Of a DNA stretch of 43,436 nucleotides, positions 16,051-26,444 are shown one piece after another. Origin of the DNA: Enterobacterales bacterium (GTDB lineage Bacteria > Pseudomonadota > Gammaproteobacteria > Enterobacterales > Enterobacteriaceae); contig BHES01000016.1 in the NCBI GenBank assembly GCA_003864575.1, positions 1 through 43,436 on the forward strand, given 5' to 3'. Every line of letters begins with the position of its first letter. Position 1 is the stretch's first letter. The position numbers were made by a program, and so were the translations under genes. The notes beneath the pieces were generated by a model. It was not told where the DNA came from. It saw only the letters and a program-made list of their open reading frames with translations, and searched no databases.

Positions 16051-16344
16051 CTAGCTAAAAAAGTAAAGAAGCCCTGCGAGCAGGATAATCATCGCCGGTA
16101 AGGGAGAGAAGAACGCTTTCCATACAGACCGGTGAGGACGAAATCCAAAGCCGTGAATCAATCCGGTGCAAACAGCCCAAATCAGAATGATCCCATGCCA
16201 GACTTCAAGCTGGCTGGTTGACGACGCAAACTTCGCAGGTTGCCAGAACACACAACCTGCCAGGACGAGTGCCATTGCCAGTGAAAGGGCCCGCAAGGGA
16301 CCCTTGTCAGTGACGGCATACAGCTTATCAGCGAGCAGACTCAT
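16051..16344 (-). CDS. ybgE: Cyd operon protein YbgE
   Basis: A small inner-membrane protein of 97 residues encoded after cydX. Three hydrophobic segments are visible: LRALSLAMALVLAGCVFW, VWHGIILIWAVCTGLIHGFG and LPAMIILLAGLLYFF. The HGFGFRPHRSVWKAFF stretch is typical of YbgE. Its exact role is not established, but it is consistently encoded with cytochrome bd. The open frame runs 39 codons further upstream through cydX; the ATG at 16344 is chosen because it overlaps the cydX stop as TAATG and gives the family N-terminus MSLLADKLY. Confidence 0.92.
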   Translation of the reverse strand: MSLLADKLYAVTDKGPLRALSLAMALVLAGCVFWQPAKFASSTSQLEVWHGIILIWAVCTGLIHGFGFRPHRSVWKAFFSPLPAMIILLAGLLYFFS

Positions 16345-16463
16345 TATTGCCCATCTTTCTCTGCGGCAGCTTTGTTCGCTTCTACGTTCTCGAACGCCAG
16401 CGCAGTGATGATGCCGAACGAGCAAGCCAGCAACGTTCCAAGTATCCAGGCAAAATACCACAT
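16344..16463 (-). CDS. cydX: Cytochrome bd-I accessory subunit CydX
   Basis: A 39-residue single-pass inner-membrane subunit needed for stability and full activity of cytochrome bd-I. The sequence starts MWYFAWILGTLLACSFG and ends with a hydrophilic tail ENVEANKAAAEKDGQ, very like E. coli CydX. GGGAG precedes the ATG at 16463. It lies 27 bp after cydB, and its stop overlaps the ybgE start (TAATG). It is easy to miss because of its size. Confidence 0.95.
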   Translation of the reverse strand: MWYFAWILGTLLACSFGIITALAFENVEANKAAAEKDGQ

Positions 16464-16490
16464 AGTGTTATCTCCCGTTCAGATGAACGA

Positions 16491-17630
16491 TTAGTACAAA
16501 GAGTGTTTGTTGTTTTCGATGTAAGTTTTGTCGAGACGACCAAACATCTTGTAATACGCCCAACTGGTGTAGATAAGGATAATCGGCACAAAGATACAGG
16601 CCACCACGGTCATCACTTTCAACGTCAGCAGGCTGGAGGTTGCATCCCACATTGTCAGGCTGGCATCAGGCGTGGTGCTTGATGGCATGACGAATGGGAA
16701 CATAGTGATACCGGCCGTCAGGATCACACAAGCAATGGTCAGCGAAGATGACACAAAGGCCAGCGCGCCTTTATTGATGCGCGAGAACAGAATTGTCAGC
16801 AGCGGCAGAATCACACCCAATGCCGGGATAGCCCACAGGCCTGGCATTTTGTTGTAATTCAGCAACCACGCGCCAGCCTGATGCGCTACAGTTTTGCGCA
16901 GCGGGTTGGACTGACCTGCGGTATCCAGTGCAGACGTCACCACGAAGCCATCAATACCTTTTACCAGCCAGACGCCTGCAATCAGGAAGCAGACCATCAT
17001 CACCAGGGCAGAAATCTGCGAGGCCGCGCGGGTGCGCAGGTGCAGTTCGCCCGTCGTACGCATTTGCAGGTAAGTTGCACCCTGCGTAATGAGCATTGTC
17101 AGGCTGACAATCCCGGCCAACAGGCCAAACGGATTGAGCAACTGGAACAGGCTGCCGGTGTAGTACAGACGCAGGTATTCATCGATATGGAAAGGCACAC
17201 CTAACAATAGGTTACCGAACGCCACGCCGAACACCAGTGCAGGCACGAAGCTACCAATGAAGATGCCCCAGTCCCACATGCCACGCCAGCGTGGACTCTC
17301 CAGTTTTGAACGGTAGTCAAAGCCTAACGGACGGAAGAACAAGGCGCACAGCACCAAGATCATCGCACCGTAGAAGCCGGAGAAAGCAGCGGCATAGACC
17401 ATCGGCCAGGCGGCAAACAGTGCGCCGCCAGCAGTGATAAGCCATACCTGGTTGCCATCCCAGTGCGGAGCGATGGAGTTGATCATCACGCGGCGGTCAG
17501 TATCGGATTTACCGATGATCCGCAGCAAGATCCCCACGCCCATATCAAATCCATCGGTGACGGCGAACCCGATAAACAGTACGCCGATCAATACCCACCA
17601 GATGAACCGTAAAACTTCATAATCAAACAT
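16491..17630 (-). CDS. cydB: Cytochrome bd-I ubiquinol oxidase subunit II
   Basis: An inner-membrane subunit of the high-affinity quinol oxidase that reduces oxygen to water under low aeration. Its 379 residues equal the E. coli length. It starts MFDYEVLRFIWWVLIGVLF and carries VTDGFDMGVGILL with the Asp of the proton-channel region, APHWDGNQVWLITAGGALFA, and the tail TSWAYYKMFGRLDKTYI. About eight to nine membrane helices are evident. It follows cydA by 14 bp with GGGAG before the ATG, and cydX follows. Confidence 0.98.
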   Translation of the reverse strand: MFDYEVLRFIWWVLIGVLFIGFAVTDGFDMGVGILLRIIGKSDTDRRVMINSIAPHWDGNQVWLITAGGALFAAWPMVYAAAFSGFYGAMILVLCALFFRPLGFDYRSKLESPRWRGMWDWGIFIGSFVPALVFGVAFGNLLLGVPFHIDEYLRLYYTGSLFQLLNPFGLLAGIVSLTMLITQGATYLQMRTTGELHLRTRAASQISALVMMVCFLIAGVWLVKGIDGFVVTSALDTAGQSNPLRKTVAHQAGAWLLNYNKMPGLWAIPALGVILPLLTILFSRINKGALAFVSSSLTIACVILTAGITMFPFVMPSSTTPDASLTMWDATSSLLTLKVMTVVACIFVPIILIYTSWAYYKMFGRLDKTYIENNKHSLY

Positions 17631-17644
17631 ATGTGGACTCCCTA

Positions 17645-19213
17645 TTACCGAGCTTGCTCAAGCGGCGCTGAAGGTTGTTCAAAGTGGTAGCGGCCGGTTT
17701 TCAGACTGCTTGGCCCCAGACGGGCAAACTTGAACATCAGGAACATTTCAGCGACCAGGAACAGGGTGTACAGACCGCAAATCAACCCCATCGACATCAG
17801 AACGTCAGCGGTTGTCAGCGATGAGTTAGCCACCGCAGTCGGTAGCACTTCACCAATCGCCCACGGTTGACGGCCGTACTCAGCCACGAACCAGCCCGCT
17901 TCAACGGCAATCCACGGCAGCGGCAGTCCCCAGAGTGCTGCACGATGTAGCCAGCGTTTCTGACCAATCTTGCCGCGCAGAACCGCGAAGAACGAAAGAC
18001 CAATGATCGCCAGCATCAGGAAGCCTGCGGCCACCATGATACGGAAAGCGAAGTACAGTGGCAGAACGCGTGGAATCGAATCTTTCGTCGCTTGCTGGAT
18101 TTGCGCTTCGGTCGCGTCGGTAACGTTAGGCGTATAGCGTTTTAGCAGCATTCCGTAACCGAGATCCTGCTTAGCCTTTTCGAAGTCACTGCGAACAACA
18201 GGGTCAGTGTTCCCTGAACGCAACTCTTCCAGCAGGTTGTAAGCAATCATGCCGTTACGAATACGCACTTCATGCTGTGCCATCAGGTCTTTCAGACCCG
18301 TGACTGGCGTATCGACCGAACGGGTGGCAATCAGACCAAGCAGGTACGGAATCTGAATGGAATATTCATTTTCCATTTTGTCCTGATTTGGCAGGCCGAT
18401 CAGCGTGAAGTTAGCCGGTGCAGGTTGGGTGTCCCACTCGGCTTCAATGGCAGCCAGTTTTGTCTTCTGTACGTCACCCATTTCATAGCCGGATTCATCA
18501 CCCAGTACGATAACGGACAGTACAGCCGCCAAACCGAAGCTTGCCGCAATGGCGAATGAACGCTTGGCAAAGCCAATGTCGCGCCCTTTCAGCAGGTAGT
18601 AAGAGCTGATTGCCAGAATGAACATCGCGCCAGTGACATAGCCTGCCGCCACGGTGTGAACGAATTTAACCTGCGCAACCGGGTTCAGGACCAGCTCAGA
18701 GAAGCTGACCATTTCCATACGCATGGTTTCATAGTTGAAGTCAGAGGCAATCGGGTTTTGCATCCAGCCGTTGGCGACCAGGATCCAAAGTGCCGATAAG
18801 TTAGAACCGAGGGCAACAAACCAGGTCACCGTCATGTGCTGAACTTTCGTTAAACGATCCCAACCAAAGAAGAATAAGCCGACTAAGGTGGATTCCAGGA
18901 AGAACGCCATCAAACCTTCGATGGCCAGAGGGGCCCCAAAGATATCACCGACGTAATGTGAGAAATATGACCAGTTAGTCCCGAACTGGAACTCCATAGT
19001 CAAACCTGTGGCCACACCCAGAGCGAAGTTAACTGCAAATAACTTGCCCCAGAATTTGGTCATATCTTTATAGATTTGTTTGCCGGTAAGCACATAGACA
19101 GTTTCCATAATTGCCAACAGGAACGCCATACCAAGCGTTAATGGGACAAACAGGAAATGGTACATGGCCGTTAAAGCAAACTGTAAACGCGACAGTTCAA
19201 CGATATCAAACAT
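17645..19213 (-). CDS. cydA: Cytochrome bd-I ubiquinol oxidase subunit I
   Basis: The heme-bearing inner-membrane subunit that oxidises ubiquinol in the Q-loop and reduces oxygen at heme d. Its 522 residues equal the E. coli length. Heme ligands are visible: His19 in [10 protein letters not shown], the b558 His in [13 protein letters not shown], and the Met in [11 protein letters not shown]. The [20 protein letters not shown] motif is typical of the long-Q-loop type. The frame is open 11 codons further, but the ATG at 19213 gives [12 protein letters not shown], matching the family. It heads cydABX-ybgE. A 708-bp gene-free region upstream carries ArcA- and FNR-like sites. Confidence 0.98.
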   Translation of the reverse strand: MFDIVELSRLQFALTAMYHFLFVPLTLGMAFLLAIMETVYVLTGKQIYKDMTKFWGKLFAVNFALGVATGLTMEFQFGTNWSYFSHYVGDIFGAPLAIEGLMAFFLESTLVGLFFFGWDRLTKVQHMTVTWFVALGSNLSALWILVANGWMQNPIASDFNYETMRMEMVSFSELVLNPVAQVKFVHTVAAGYVTGAMFILAISSYYLLKGRDIGFAKRSFAIAASFGLAAVLSVIVLGDESGYEMGDVQKTKLAAIEAEWDTQPAPANFTLIGLPNQDKMENEYSIQIPYLLGLIATRSVDTPVTGLKDLMAQHEVRIRNGMIAYNLLEELRSGNTDPVVRSDFEKAKQDLGYGMLLKRYTPNVTDATEAQIQQATKDSIPRVLPLYFAFRIMVAAGFLMLAIIGLSFFAVLRGKIGQKRWLHRAALWGLPLPWIAVEAGWFVAEYGRQPWAIGEVLPTAVANSSLTTADVLMSMGLICGLYTLFLVAEMFLMFKFARLGPSSLKTGRYHFEQPSAPLEQAR

Positions 19214-19921
19214 CTTGACCCCTTGCTCCTCGGAGGAAGACTCCAACTTGCGACTCTCTGACGAACCGGTTGCCGGAACGCCTCATGACTTCCACTTTCA
19301 AAAACCTGCCAAACAAATAAAACCTGTCTTAAAACGCACTCCCCTATCAACGGAGAGATAATGCGCCTGATACCCAACCTCACTTCGCGCGGACGCAGGA
19401 GAACTGCAATGCAAACCACAGCGAACGGTTGTGACGATCGGGGAAATTTAACAATCTTAGACCTGTTCTTGGATACTCATGTTACAGGTTCATAATGTTA
19501 CGCCACTAATCCCACACAATAAATAGGTTTTTACGTGACCGAAATCCAATTTCCACTCTTAGGTCAATTAGCAGCCAGATTGGTATCATGGCCTGAAATT
19601 GATCTGCCGCAATTTAAGCCTATATCACTCTTTATTTCTATCATGTTCTTACGCTTTCTCTAAAAAACTCAAAACAATGTTAATTATTGGTTTCAAACGG
19701 TTTTATTGAAGCAATAGGTGTTAATTTATTGTGACTTTAAAGTGAATTTAATATCACCAGTGACATCTTTTAAATCTAATTATTAACGTTTCATTCCCTT
19801 TGCGCTCTTTATCGGTTGTTAAGATTTATGATTAAAAAAGCGCAATGTTAAATATTATAGCAGCAATAAAAAAGGCCACCCGCAGGTGACCTTTAAAGGC
19901 AAAAAATAACAGGCTGTTATT
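19214..19921. promoter_or_regulatory. cydA upstream control region with ArcA-like and FNR-like sites
   Basis: A 708-bp AT-rich stretch with no credible gene. Two ArcA-like boxes are seen, TGTTAATTAT (19678-19687) and TGTTAATTTA (19719-19728). At 19599-19612, TTGATCTGCCGCAA fits the FNR palindrome TTGAT-N4-ATCAA in eight of ten positions. This suits known ArcA activation and FNR repression of cydAB in E. coli. A promoter could not be fixed; TTGGAT/TATTTA on the minus strand near 19526-19555 is one option. The right end (19866-19921) is the sucD 3' UTR. Confidence 0.5.
19866..19893 (-). terminator. Terminator of sdhCDAB-sucABCD (possible SdhX-like 3' UTR RNA)
   Basis: On the minus strand GGTCACC-TGCG-GTGGCC forms a stem ending in TTTTTT, 29-56 bp after the sucD stop. 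A second palindrome, AATAACAG-GC-CTGTTATT, directly follows the stop. In E. coli the same 3' UTR yields the small RNA SdhX (RybD). The position fits, but the seed sequence could not be checked. Confidence 0.7.
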
Positions 19922-20794
19922 TTATTGTGGCAGAACGGCTTTTACTGCGTCGCCGATATCAGCCAGGCTGCGTACAGTTTTCACGCCTGCGGCTTCAAGC
20001 GCAGCAAACTTGTCATCCGCCGTCCCTTTACCACCCGCAATGATCGCGCCAGCGTGGCCCATACGTTTGCCTTTAGGGGCGGTTACGCCCGCGATATAAC
20101 CGACAACAGGCTTGGTCACGTGAGCTTTGATATAAGCCGCGGCTTCCTCTTCTGCGTTACCGCCGATTTCGCCGATCATCACGATCACTTCAGTCTGTGG
20201 ATCTTCCTGGAACAGCTTCAGGATATCGATGAAGTTAGAGCCAGGGATCGGATCACCGCCAATGCCGACGCAGCTTGACTGGCCGAAACCGTTGTCAGTG
20301 GTCTGCTTAACGGCTTCATAAGTCAGGGTACCAGAGCGGGAAACAATACCCACTTTGCCCGGCTTATGAATGTGGCCTGGCATGATGCCGATTTTGCATT
20401 CGCCCGGAGTGATCACGCCCGGGCAGTTTGGCCCGATCATCACCGCATCGCTCTGCTCAAGCTTCATTTTCACCACCAGCATGTCCAGCGTCGGGATGCC
20501 TTCAGTGATACAGATAATCAATTTGATACCGGCATCGATAGCTTCCAGGATCGAATCTTTACAGAAAGGAGCCGGAACATAAATCACAGAAGCCGTCGCA
20601 CCAGTGGTTTCAACAGCTTCACGCACGGTGTTGAAAACGGGCAGGCCGAGATGCTGAGTGCCGCCTTTGCCCGGCGTTACGCCGCCGACCATCTGCGTGC
20701 CGTAAGCGATCGCTTGTTCAGAGTGGAAAGTACCCTGGCTGCCGGTGAAACCCTGGCAAATCACTTTGGTGTTTTTGTTGATTAAAATCGACAT
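19922..20794 (-). CDS. sucD: Succinyl-CoA synthetase alpha subunit
   Basis: A cytoplasmic TCA enzyme subunit that converts succinyl-CoA to succinate with formation of ATP/GTP. The CoA-binding Rossmann domain occupies the N-terminal half ([19 protein letters not shown]). The catalytic loop carries the phosphorylated His in [20 protein letters not shown], near residue 247. Other family motifs are [20 protein letters not shown] and [14 protein letters not shown]. Its 290 residues fit the family. The ATG overlaps the sucC stop by one base (TAATG), which favours equal synthesis of the two subunits. It is the last gene of the sdh-suc operon. Confidence 0.98.
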   Translation of the reverse strand: MSILINKNTKVICQGFTGSQGTFHSEQAIAYGTQMVGGVTPGKGGTQHLGLPVFNTVREAVETTGATASVIYVPAPFCKDSILEAIDAGIKLIICITEGIPTLDMLVVKMKLEQSDAVMIGPNCPGVITPGECKIGIMPGHIHKPGKVGIVSRSGTLTYEAVKQTTDNGFGQSSCVGIGGDPIPGSNFIDILKLFQEDPQTEVIVMIGEIGGNAEEEAAAYIKAHVTKPVVGYIAGVTAPKGKRMGHAGAIIAGGKGTADDKFAALEAAGVKTVRSLADIGDAVKAVLPQ

Positions 20795-21960
20795 TATTTC
20801 CCCTCCACTGCTGCGACGACTTGTTGAGCCGCATTGGTCAGGCTGGTCGCTGCAATGATGTTCAAACCGCTGTCCGCCAATTTCTTGGCACCCAGCTCGG
20901 CATTGTTACCTTCAAGACGTACCACAACCGGTACGTTGACGCCCACTTCCGCCACCGCGCCTATAATACCGTCGGCAATCAGGTCGCAGCGTACGATGCC
21001 GCCGAAGATGTTAACGAAAACAGCTTTCACTTTTTCGTCAGACAGAATGATTTTGAACGCTTCGGTAACGCGTTCTTTGGTCGCGCCGCCGCCAACGTCA
21101 AGGAAGTTAGCCGGTTCGCCGCCGTGCAGCTTAACGATGTCCATGGTACCCATCGCCAGACCGGCACCGTTCACCATGCAACCGATGTTGCCGTCGAGAG
21201 CAACGTAGTTCAGTTCCCACTGTGCAGCCTGAGACTCACGCGCATCTTCCTGGCTGTGGTCACGCATTTCGCGCAACTCTGGCTGACGGAACAAAGCGTT
21301 GCCGTCTGCACCCAGTTTGCCGTCAAGGCAAATCAGGTCACCGGCGGTCGTTACGACCAGCGGGTTGATTTCGATCATCGCCAGATCGCGCTCAAGGAAA
21401 ATAGCCGCCAGACCCATGAAAATCTTGGTGAACTGCTGAACTTGTTTACCGGTCAGACCCAGTTTGAACGCCAGTTCACGGCCCTGATACGGCTGAGGAC
21501 CGGTCAGTGGATCCAGTGCAACTTTGTGGATCAGGTGCGGGGTTTCTTCCGCAACCGTTTCAATTTCCACGCCGCCTTCAGTAGACGCCATGAACACCAC
21601 ACGACGTGAGCTGCGGTCGACGACTGCACCGAGGTACAGTTCTTTATCGATGTCGGTAGCCGCTTCAACCAGGATCTGGTTTACCGGCTGGCCGTGCGCA
21701 TCTGTCTGGTATGTGACCAGACGTTTGCCTAACCAGTTTTCAGCAAAAGCGCGGATCTCTTCTTTGCTTTTGACCACTTTCACGCCGCCCGCTTTACCGC
21801 GACCACCGGCATGAACCTGACATTTGACTACCCACGGACCCGCACCGATTTTCGATGCCGCTTCTTCCGCTTCACGCGGAGTGGAACAGGCAAAACCTGT
21901 TGGCGCTGGCAGGCCGTAGCGCAGGAACAGCTGTTTCGCCTGATACTCGTGTAAATTCAT
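20794..21960 (-). CDS. sucC: Succinyl-CoA synthetase beta subunit
   Basis: The ADP-forming partner of SucD. Its 388 residues equal the E. coli length. An ATP-grasp domain occupies the N-terminus ([20 protein letters not shown], then [19 protein letters not shown]). Mg-nucleotide residues lie in [10 protein letters not shown] and [11 protein letters not shown]. The C-terminal domain carries [17 protein letters not shown] and [12 protein letters not shown] 90-bp gap separates it from sucB. The start ATG at 21960 gives the exact family N-terminus. Confidence 0.98.
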   Translation of the reverse strand: MNLHEYQAKQLFLRYGLPAPTGFACSTPREAEEAASKIGAGPWVVKCQVHAGGRGKAGGVKVVKSKEEIRAFAENWLGKRLVTYQTDAHGQPVNQILVEAATDIDKELYLGAVVDRSSRRVVFMASTEGGVEIETVAEETPHLIHKVALDPLTGPQPYQGRELAFKLGLTGKQVQQFTKIFMGLAAIFLERDLAMIEINPLVVTTAGDLICLDGKLGADGNALFRQPELREMRDHSQEDARESQAAQWELNYVALDGNIGCMVNGAGLAMGTMDIVKLHGGEPANFLDVGGGATKERVTEAFKIILSDEKVKAVFVNIFGGIVRCDLIADGIIGAVAEVGVNVPVVVRLEGNNAELGAKKLADSGLNIIAATSLTNAAQQVVAAVEGK

Positions 21961-22050
21961 GATGTTCTATCCATTCTTAGTAGGAAGGCATATCAGGGCA
22001 CGGCGAACCGTGCCTCAGATTTTAACGATCTCTTTTGCTCGGGGCCGGGA

Positions 22051-23283
22051 CTAAACGTCCAGCAGCAGACGAGCTGGATCTTCCAGCATTTCTTTGATGG
22101 TCACCAGGAAGCCCACAGACTCACGGCCATCAACCAGGCGGTGGTCATAAGAGAGTGCCAGATACATCATTGGCAGGATAACAACCTGACCATTCACCGC
22201 CATTGGACGATCTTTGATGGCATGCATACCAAGGATCGCACTCTGTGGCGGGTTGATGATTGGCGTGGACATCAGCGAGCCAAATACGCCGCCGTTGGTC
22301 ACGGTGAAGTTACCGCCGGTCAGCTCTTCAACTTTCAGCTTACCGTCACGGCCTTTCACTGCCAGCTCTTTGATGTTCTTCTCAATGTCAGCCATACCCA
22401 GGGTATCGACATCACGCAGCACTGGCGTAACCAGACCACGAGGCGTCGAAACCGCAATACTGACGTCGAAGTAGTTGTGGTAAACCACGTCTTCGCCATC
22501 AATAGAAGCATTCACTTCTGGGTAACGTTTCAGCGCTTCGACGACGGCTTTCAGGTAGAAAGACATAAAGCCCAGACGTACACCGTGACGTTTCTCGAAC
22601 GCATCGCCGTACTGCTTACGCATGTCCATGATCGGCTTCATGTTGATTTCGTTGAACGTCGTCAGCATGGCGGTACTGTTTTTCGCTTCCAGCAGACGCT
22701 CGGCTACGCGTTTGCGCAGACGGGTCATCGGAACGCGTTTTTCACTGCGCGCGCCGATAGCCGGGCCAGCAGCGGTTGCTGTTTTAGCCGGTGCCGCGTC
22801 AGCCGCAGGCTTGGCATCTTTACCTGATTTGGCAATATGCGCTTCGATGTCTTCGCGAGTCAGACGACCACCCACACCGCTGCCTTTAATCGCATTGGCG
22901 TCGAGAGAGTGTTCTGCGATCAGACGGCGAATCGCCGGGCTGAGGGCGTCATTGCTCTCCTCTTCCAGAGCCGCAGTGTGGCGCTGAGAAGGGGTAGACT
23001 CTTTATCAGAACTCTTTTCCTGGCTTGGTTTGCCGGTGCTGTTGCCCGGGCGAATACGCGCCAAAATCTGACGTGAAATAACGGTCGCGCCTTCATGTTC
23101 CAGAATGCTGTCCAGAATACCGGCTTCACTTGCCGGGACTTCCAACACCACTTTGTCCGTTTCGATCTCAACCAGCACTTCATCGCGCTCAACACTGTCG
23201 CCAGGCTTTTTGTGCCAGGTGGCAACCGTTGCATCCGCAACGGATTCAGGAAGGTCAGGGACCAAAATATCTACGCTACTCAT
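22051..23283 (-). CDS. sucB: 2-oxoglutarate dehydrogenase E2 (dihydrolipoyl succinyltransferase)
   Basis: The core of the 2-oxoglutarate dehydrogenase complex; it transfers the succinyl group from lipoate to CoA. Its 410 residues comprise one lipoyl domain (1-78, lipoyl Lys in [14 protein letters not shown]), a linker, a peripheral-subunit-binding domain (about 108-145, [20 protein letters not shown]), an Ala-rich hinge, and a catalytic domain with the active-site His-Asp in [11 protein letters not shown] near the C-terminus. The frame opens two codons earlier with TTG, but the ATG at 23283 fits MSSVDILVP and has AAGGA six bases before it. It lies 21 bp after sucA. Confidence 0.98.
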   Translation of the reverse strand: MSSVDILVPDLPESVADATVATWHKKPGDSVERDEVLVEIETDKVVLEVPASEAGILDSILEHEGATVISRQILARIRPGNSTGKPSQEKSSDKESTPSQRHTAALEEESNDALSPAIRRLIAEHSLDANAIKGSGVGGRLTREDIEAHIAKSGKDAKPAADAAPAKTATAAGPAIGARSEKRVPMTRLRKRVAERLLEAKNSTAMLTTFNEINMKPIMDMRKQYGDAFEKRHGVRLGFMSFYLKAVVEALKRYPEVNASIDGEDVVYHNYFDVSIAVSTPRGLVTPVLRDVDTLGMADIEKNIKELAVKGRDGKLKVEELTGGNFTVTNGGVFGSLMSTPIINPPQSAILGMHAIKDRPMAVNGQVVILPMMYLALSYDHRLVDGRESVGFLVTIKEMLEDPARLLLDV

Positions 23284-23304
23284 TCTCAATCCTTCTTAAA
23301 ATCG

Positions 23305-26112
23305 TTAATTAACGTTCAACGCATCATTAACCAGATCTTGCTGCTGCTTCTGGTGAACAGACATATAGCCTACTGCCGGAGAGGCAGACGCCGGACGTCC
23401 CGCGTAACGTAAAGAAGCCCCGAAAGGAATCACTTCACGGAAATTGTGTTGGCTGCAGTACCAGGCACCCTGGTTCAGCGGCTCTTCCTGACACCAGACG
23501 AAATCATGAACATGCGAGAATTTCTCAAGCACTTCCTGAATGGCCTTGTGCGGGAAGGGATATAGCTGTTCGATACGAACGATAGCCACATCGGTCTGCT
23601 CGTTTTTACGACGTTGCTCCAGCAGATCATAATAGACCTTGCCTGAACACATCACGACGCGCTTAACCTGTTTAGGATCCAGTTCGTCCACTTCACCAAT
23701 CGCCGGCAGGAAGCTGCCGTTGGCCAGTTCGTCCAGCGTAGAAACCGCTAACGGATGACGCAGCAGAGACTTCGGTGACATGACAATCAGCGGACGACGC
23801 ATTCCGCGCAGCGCCTGACGACGGATCATGTGGTACACCTGCGCAGGGGTAGACGGGATACATACCTGCATATTCTGCTCAGCGCAAAGTTGCAGATAAC
23901 GCTCCAGACGAGCGGAGGAATGCTCCGGCCCCTGCCCTTCGTAACCGTGTGGCAACAGCATGACCAGACCGCACATACGGCCCCATTTCTGCTCGCCGGA
24001 ACTGATGAACTGGTCGATAACGACCTGAGCGCCGTTGGCGAAGTCACCAAACTGTGCTTCCCAGATAGTCAGGGTGCGCGGTTCTGCGGTGGCATAACCG
24101 TATTCAAACGCCAGAACGGCCTCTTCGGACAACACGGAGTCCCAGACATTAAACATGCCCTGACTGTTGTGAATGTTCGACAATGGCACATAGACCGAAC
24201 CGTTTTTTTGGTTGTGAACAACCGCGTGACGGTGGAAGAAAGTACCACGCCCCATATCCTCACCGGACAGACGAATGGGAATACCTTCATCGACCAATGT
24301 GGCGTAGGCCAGGTTCTCAGCGCCACCCCAATCAAATTTCTTGTTGCCTTCGGCCATTTCATTACGGTCAGCGTAAATCTTCGCAACGCGGGCCTGCATT
24401 TCGATGGCTTCCGGTACGTGGCTTACGCGACGTGCCAGTTCCTGCAAACGCTTCGGTTCAACCTTGTTCGGGTACTCTTCATCCCATTCGTGATTCAGGT
24501 ACGGCGACCAGGTGAAGGTATGCATGTCGTTCGCACGCCATTCTTCCACCACGCAATCACCGGCGTCGAGCGCATCACGGTACAGATTGACCATTTCAGT
24601 GGCATCTTCCGCACTCGCCACATTCTGTTCAGTCAGAATATCGGCATAGATTTTGCGCGGGGTCGGATGCTTTTTGATTTTCTGGTACATCAGCGGCTGG
24701 GTTGCACTTGGCTCATCGGCCTCGTTATGCCCGTGACGGCGGTAACACACCAGATCAATCATCACATCACGTTTAAAGGTGTTGCGGAAATCCAGCGCCA
24801 GGCGGGTAACGAAAGCCACAGCTTCCGGGTCATCCGCGTTAACGTGGAAAATCGGCGCCTGCACCATTTTCGCGATGTCAGTACAGTACTCGGTTGAACG
24901 CGCATCTTTCGGGTTCGAGGTGGTGAAGCCGACCTGGTTATTGATGACGATACGCACGGTACCGCCCACTTCATAACCACGTGCCAGCGACATGTTCAGG
25001 GTTTCCTGAACCACGCCCTGCCCGGTGATCGCCGCATCACCATGAATGGTGATTGGCAAGACCATGTTGCTGCGCGCTTCGTCCAGACGGTCGCGGCGGG
25101 CACGAACAGAACCGATAACAACCGGGCTTACGATTTCAAGGTGCGACGGGTTAAACGCCAGCGCCAGGTGAACCATACCGCCTTCGGTTTCCACATCAGA
25201 CGAGTAGCCCATGTGGTATTTCACATCGCCGGTACCCAGATGTTCTTTATGCTTGCCGGAGAACTCGTCGAACAGGTCCTGCGGTTTCTTACCCAATACG
25301 TTGATCAGCACATTTAAACGCCCGCGGTGCGCCATACCCAGCACCACTTCACGCGTACCGTTTTTACCGGCGTGACGGATCATATCTTTGAGCATCGGGA
25401 CCAGCGCATCACCACCTTCCAGTGAGAAGCGTTTGGCACCCGGGAATTTCGCGCCGAGATAACGTTCCAGACCTTCTGCTGCGGTCAGTTCTTTCAGGAA
25501 GGTTTTCTTCTCGGTATCGGTGAAATTGGCACGTCCCGCTACGGACTCAATGCGCTGTTGGATCCAGCGTTTTTCGTCGGTATTGGTGATGTGCATATAC
25601 TCCGCACCGATTGAGCCGCAATAGGTTTGCTTCAGTGCTTTATACAGCTCGCCGAGCTGCATGGTCTCTTTGCCAATGGCAAAAGAACCGACATTGAAGG
25701 TTTCCTGGAAATCAGCTTCGGTCAGATGGTGGAAAGCCGGATCCAAATCCGCCACGTCGTCTTGTTTCCACAAGCCGAGAGGATCGAGATTAGCATTCTG
25801 ATGGCCACGGAAGCGGAAGGCATTAATAAGCTGCAATACCTTGACTTGCTTGGCATCCGTTTGCGGATCGCTGATAGCGGAGTTATACCGTGATGCGTCT
25901 TTCGCCAGGCGGCGGAAGTAATCGCGTGTTTGAGAATGGAGTTGCTCTGGTTTAACACCCACTGTCGGAAGCTGTTTAAAAATTGAACGCCAGCTATCGT
26001 CAACGGAACCAGGATCGGTTAAGTAGTCTTCATAGAGTTGTTCTATGTAAGACTGGTTTGCACCCGCCAGATAGGAGGAATCCAGCCAGGCCTTCATTGC
26101 GCCGTTCTGCAT
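23305..26112 (-). CDS. sucA: 2-oxoglutarate dehydrogenase E1
   Basis: A thiamine-diphosphate dehydrogenase that decarboxylates 2-oxoglutarate and passes the succinyl group to SucB. Its 935 residues are within two of E. coli. Motifs in order are the N-terminal E2-binding segment (KAWLDSSYLAGANQSYIEQ), FRFRGHQNANLDPLGLW, the substrate loop GMAHRGRLNVL, and the ThDP/Mg motif beginning GDAAITGQGVV and continuing to NNQVGFTTSNP. The transketolase-like C-terminal half carries RLSGEDMGRGTFFHRHAV and ends MSVHQKQQQDLVNDALNVN. A 332-bp gap precedes it, but it is presumably read from the sdh promoter as well as a local one. Confidence 0.98.
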   Translation of the reverse strand: MQNGAMKAWLDSSYLAGANQSYIEQLYEDYLTDPGSVDDSWRSIFKQLPTVGVKPEQLHSQTRDYFRRLAKDASRYNSAISDPQTDAKQVKVLQLINAFRFRGHQNANLDPLGLWKQDDVADLDPAFHHLTEADFQETFNVGSFAIGKETMQLGELYKALKQTYCGSIGAEYMHITNTDEKRWIQQRIESVAGRANFTDTEKKTFLKELTAAEGLERYLGAKFPGAKRFSLEGGDALVPMLKDMIRHAGKNGTREVVLGMAHRGRLNVLINVLGKKPQDLFDEFSGKHKEHLGTGDVKYHMGYSSDVETEGGMVHLALAFNPSHLEIVSPVVIGSVRARRDRLDEARSNMVLPITIHGDAAITGQGVVQETLNMSLARGYEVGGTVRIVINNQVGFTTSNPKDARSTEYCTDIAKMVQAPIFHVNADDPEAVAFVTRLALDFRNTFKRDVMIDLVCYRRHGHNEADEPSATQPLMYQKIKKHPTPRKIYADILTEQNVASAEDATEMVNLYRDALDAGDCVVEEWRANDMHTFTWSPYLNHEWDEEYPNKVEPKRLQELARRVSHVPEAIEMQARVAKIYADRNEMAEGNKKFDWGGAENLAYATLVDEGIPIRLSGEDMGRGTFFHRHAVVHNQKNGSVYVPLSNIHNSQGMFNVWDSVLSEEAVLAFEYGYATAEPRTLTIWEAQFGDFANGAQVVIDQFISSGEQKWGRMCGLVMLLPHGYEGQGPEHSSARLERYLQLCAEQNMQVCIPSTPAQVYHMIRRQALRGMRRPLIVMSPKSLLRHPLAVSTLDELANGSFLPAIGEVDELDPKQVKRVVMCSGKVYYDLLEQRRKNEQTDVAIVRIEQLYPFPHKAIQEVLEKFSHVHDFVWCQEEPLNQGAWYCSQHNFREVIPFGASLRYAGRPASASPAVGYMSVHQKQQQDLVNDALNVN

Positions 26113-26444
26113 CGTGATCCCTTAAGCTTTGAAGCTTTAGTTTTCGCCGTGGTTAATAATAATGACCGTGATACACCGCGGTAAGACGGTTTTCCATACA
26201 AAAACAGTTCATTGGTCTGGAGCCTGCGGCTCTGTCAAGGAACCTCCAAAAATCAACTTGCCGTGTTTTAGCATGTTGGCTTTTGGCGCTACCCTGCGGG
26301 TTCTGACCTTATCATTTCTTCCCTGACGCTATCCTACTCTAGTTGGGAGCAACTTTGTTGCACCTTGTTGCGAATATGTTACCAGTAGCTCACTTAATTT
26401 TAGCGGGAACACCTGTTCCCGCTATTGATTATCGGCTTACAAAC
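26113..26444 (-). promoter_or_regulatory. sdhB-sucA intergenic region
   Basis: A 332-bp gene-free stretch inside the sdh-suc operon. Next to sdhB lies a perfect 11-bp inverted repeat, TAGCGGGAACA/TGTTCCCGCTA (26401-26424, two-base loop), without a T-run. A short GAGCC/GGCTC hairpin lies near 26220. E. coli has an internal suc promoter in the equivalent gap; none could be assigned here with confidence. Confidence 0.5.

Noticed and set aside
20821-21609. 262-codon plus-strand frame opposite sucC
   Set aside because: Antisense to conserved sucC; composition follows the sense codons.
23830-24897. 355-codon plus-strand frame opposite sucA
   Set aside because: Antisense shadow of a highly conserved gene; no ribosome binding site or family resemblance.
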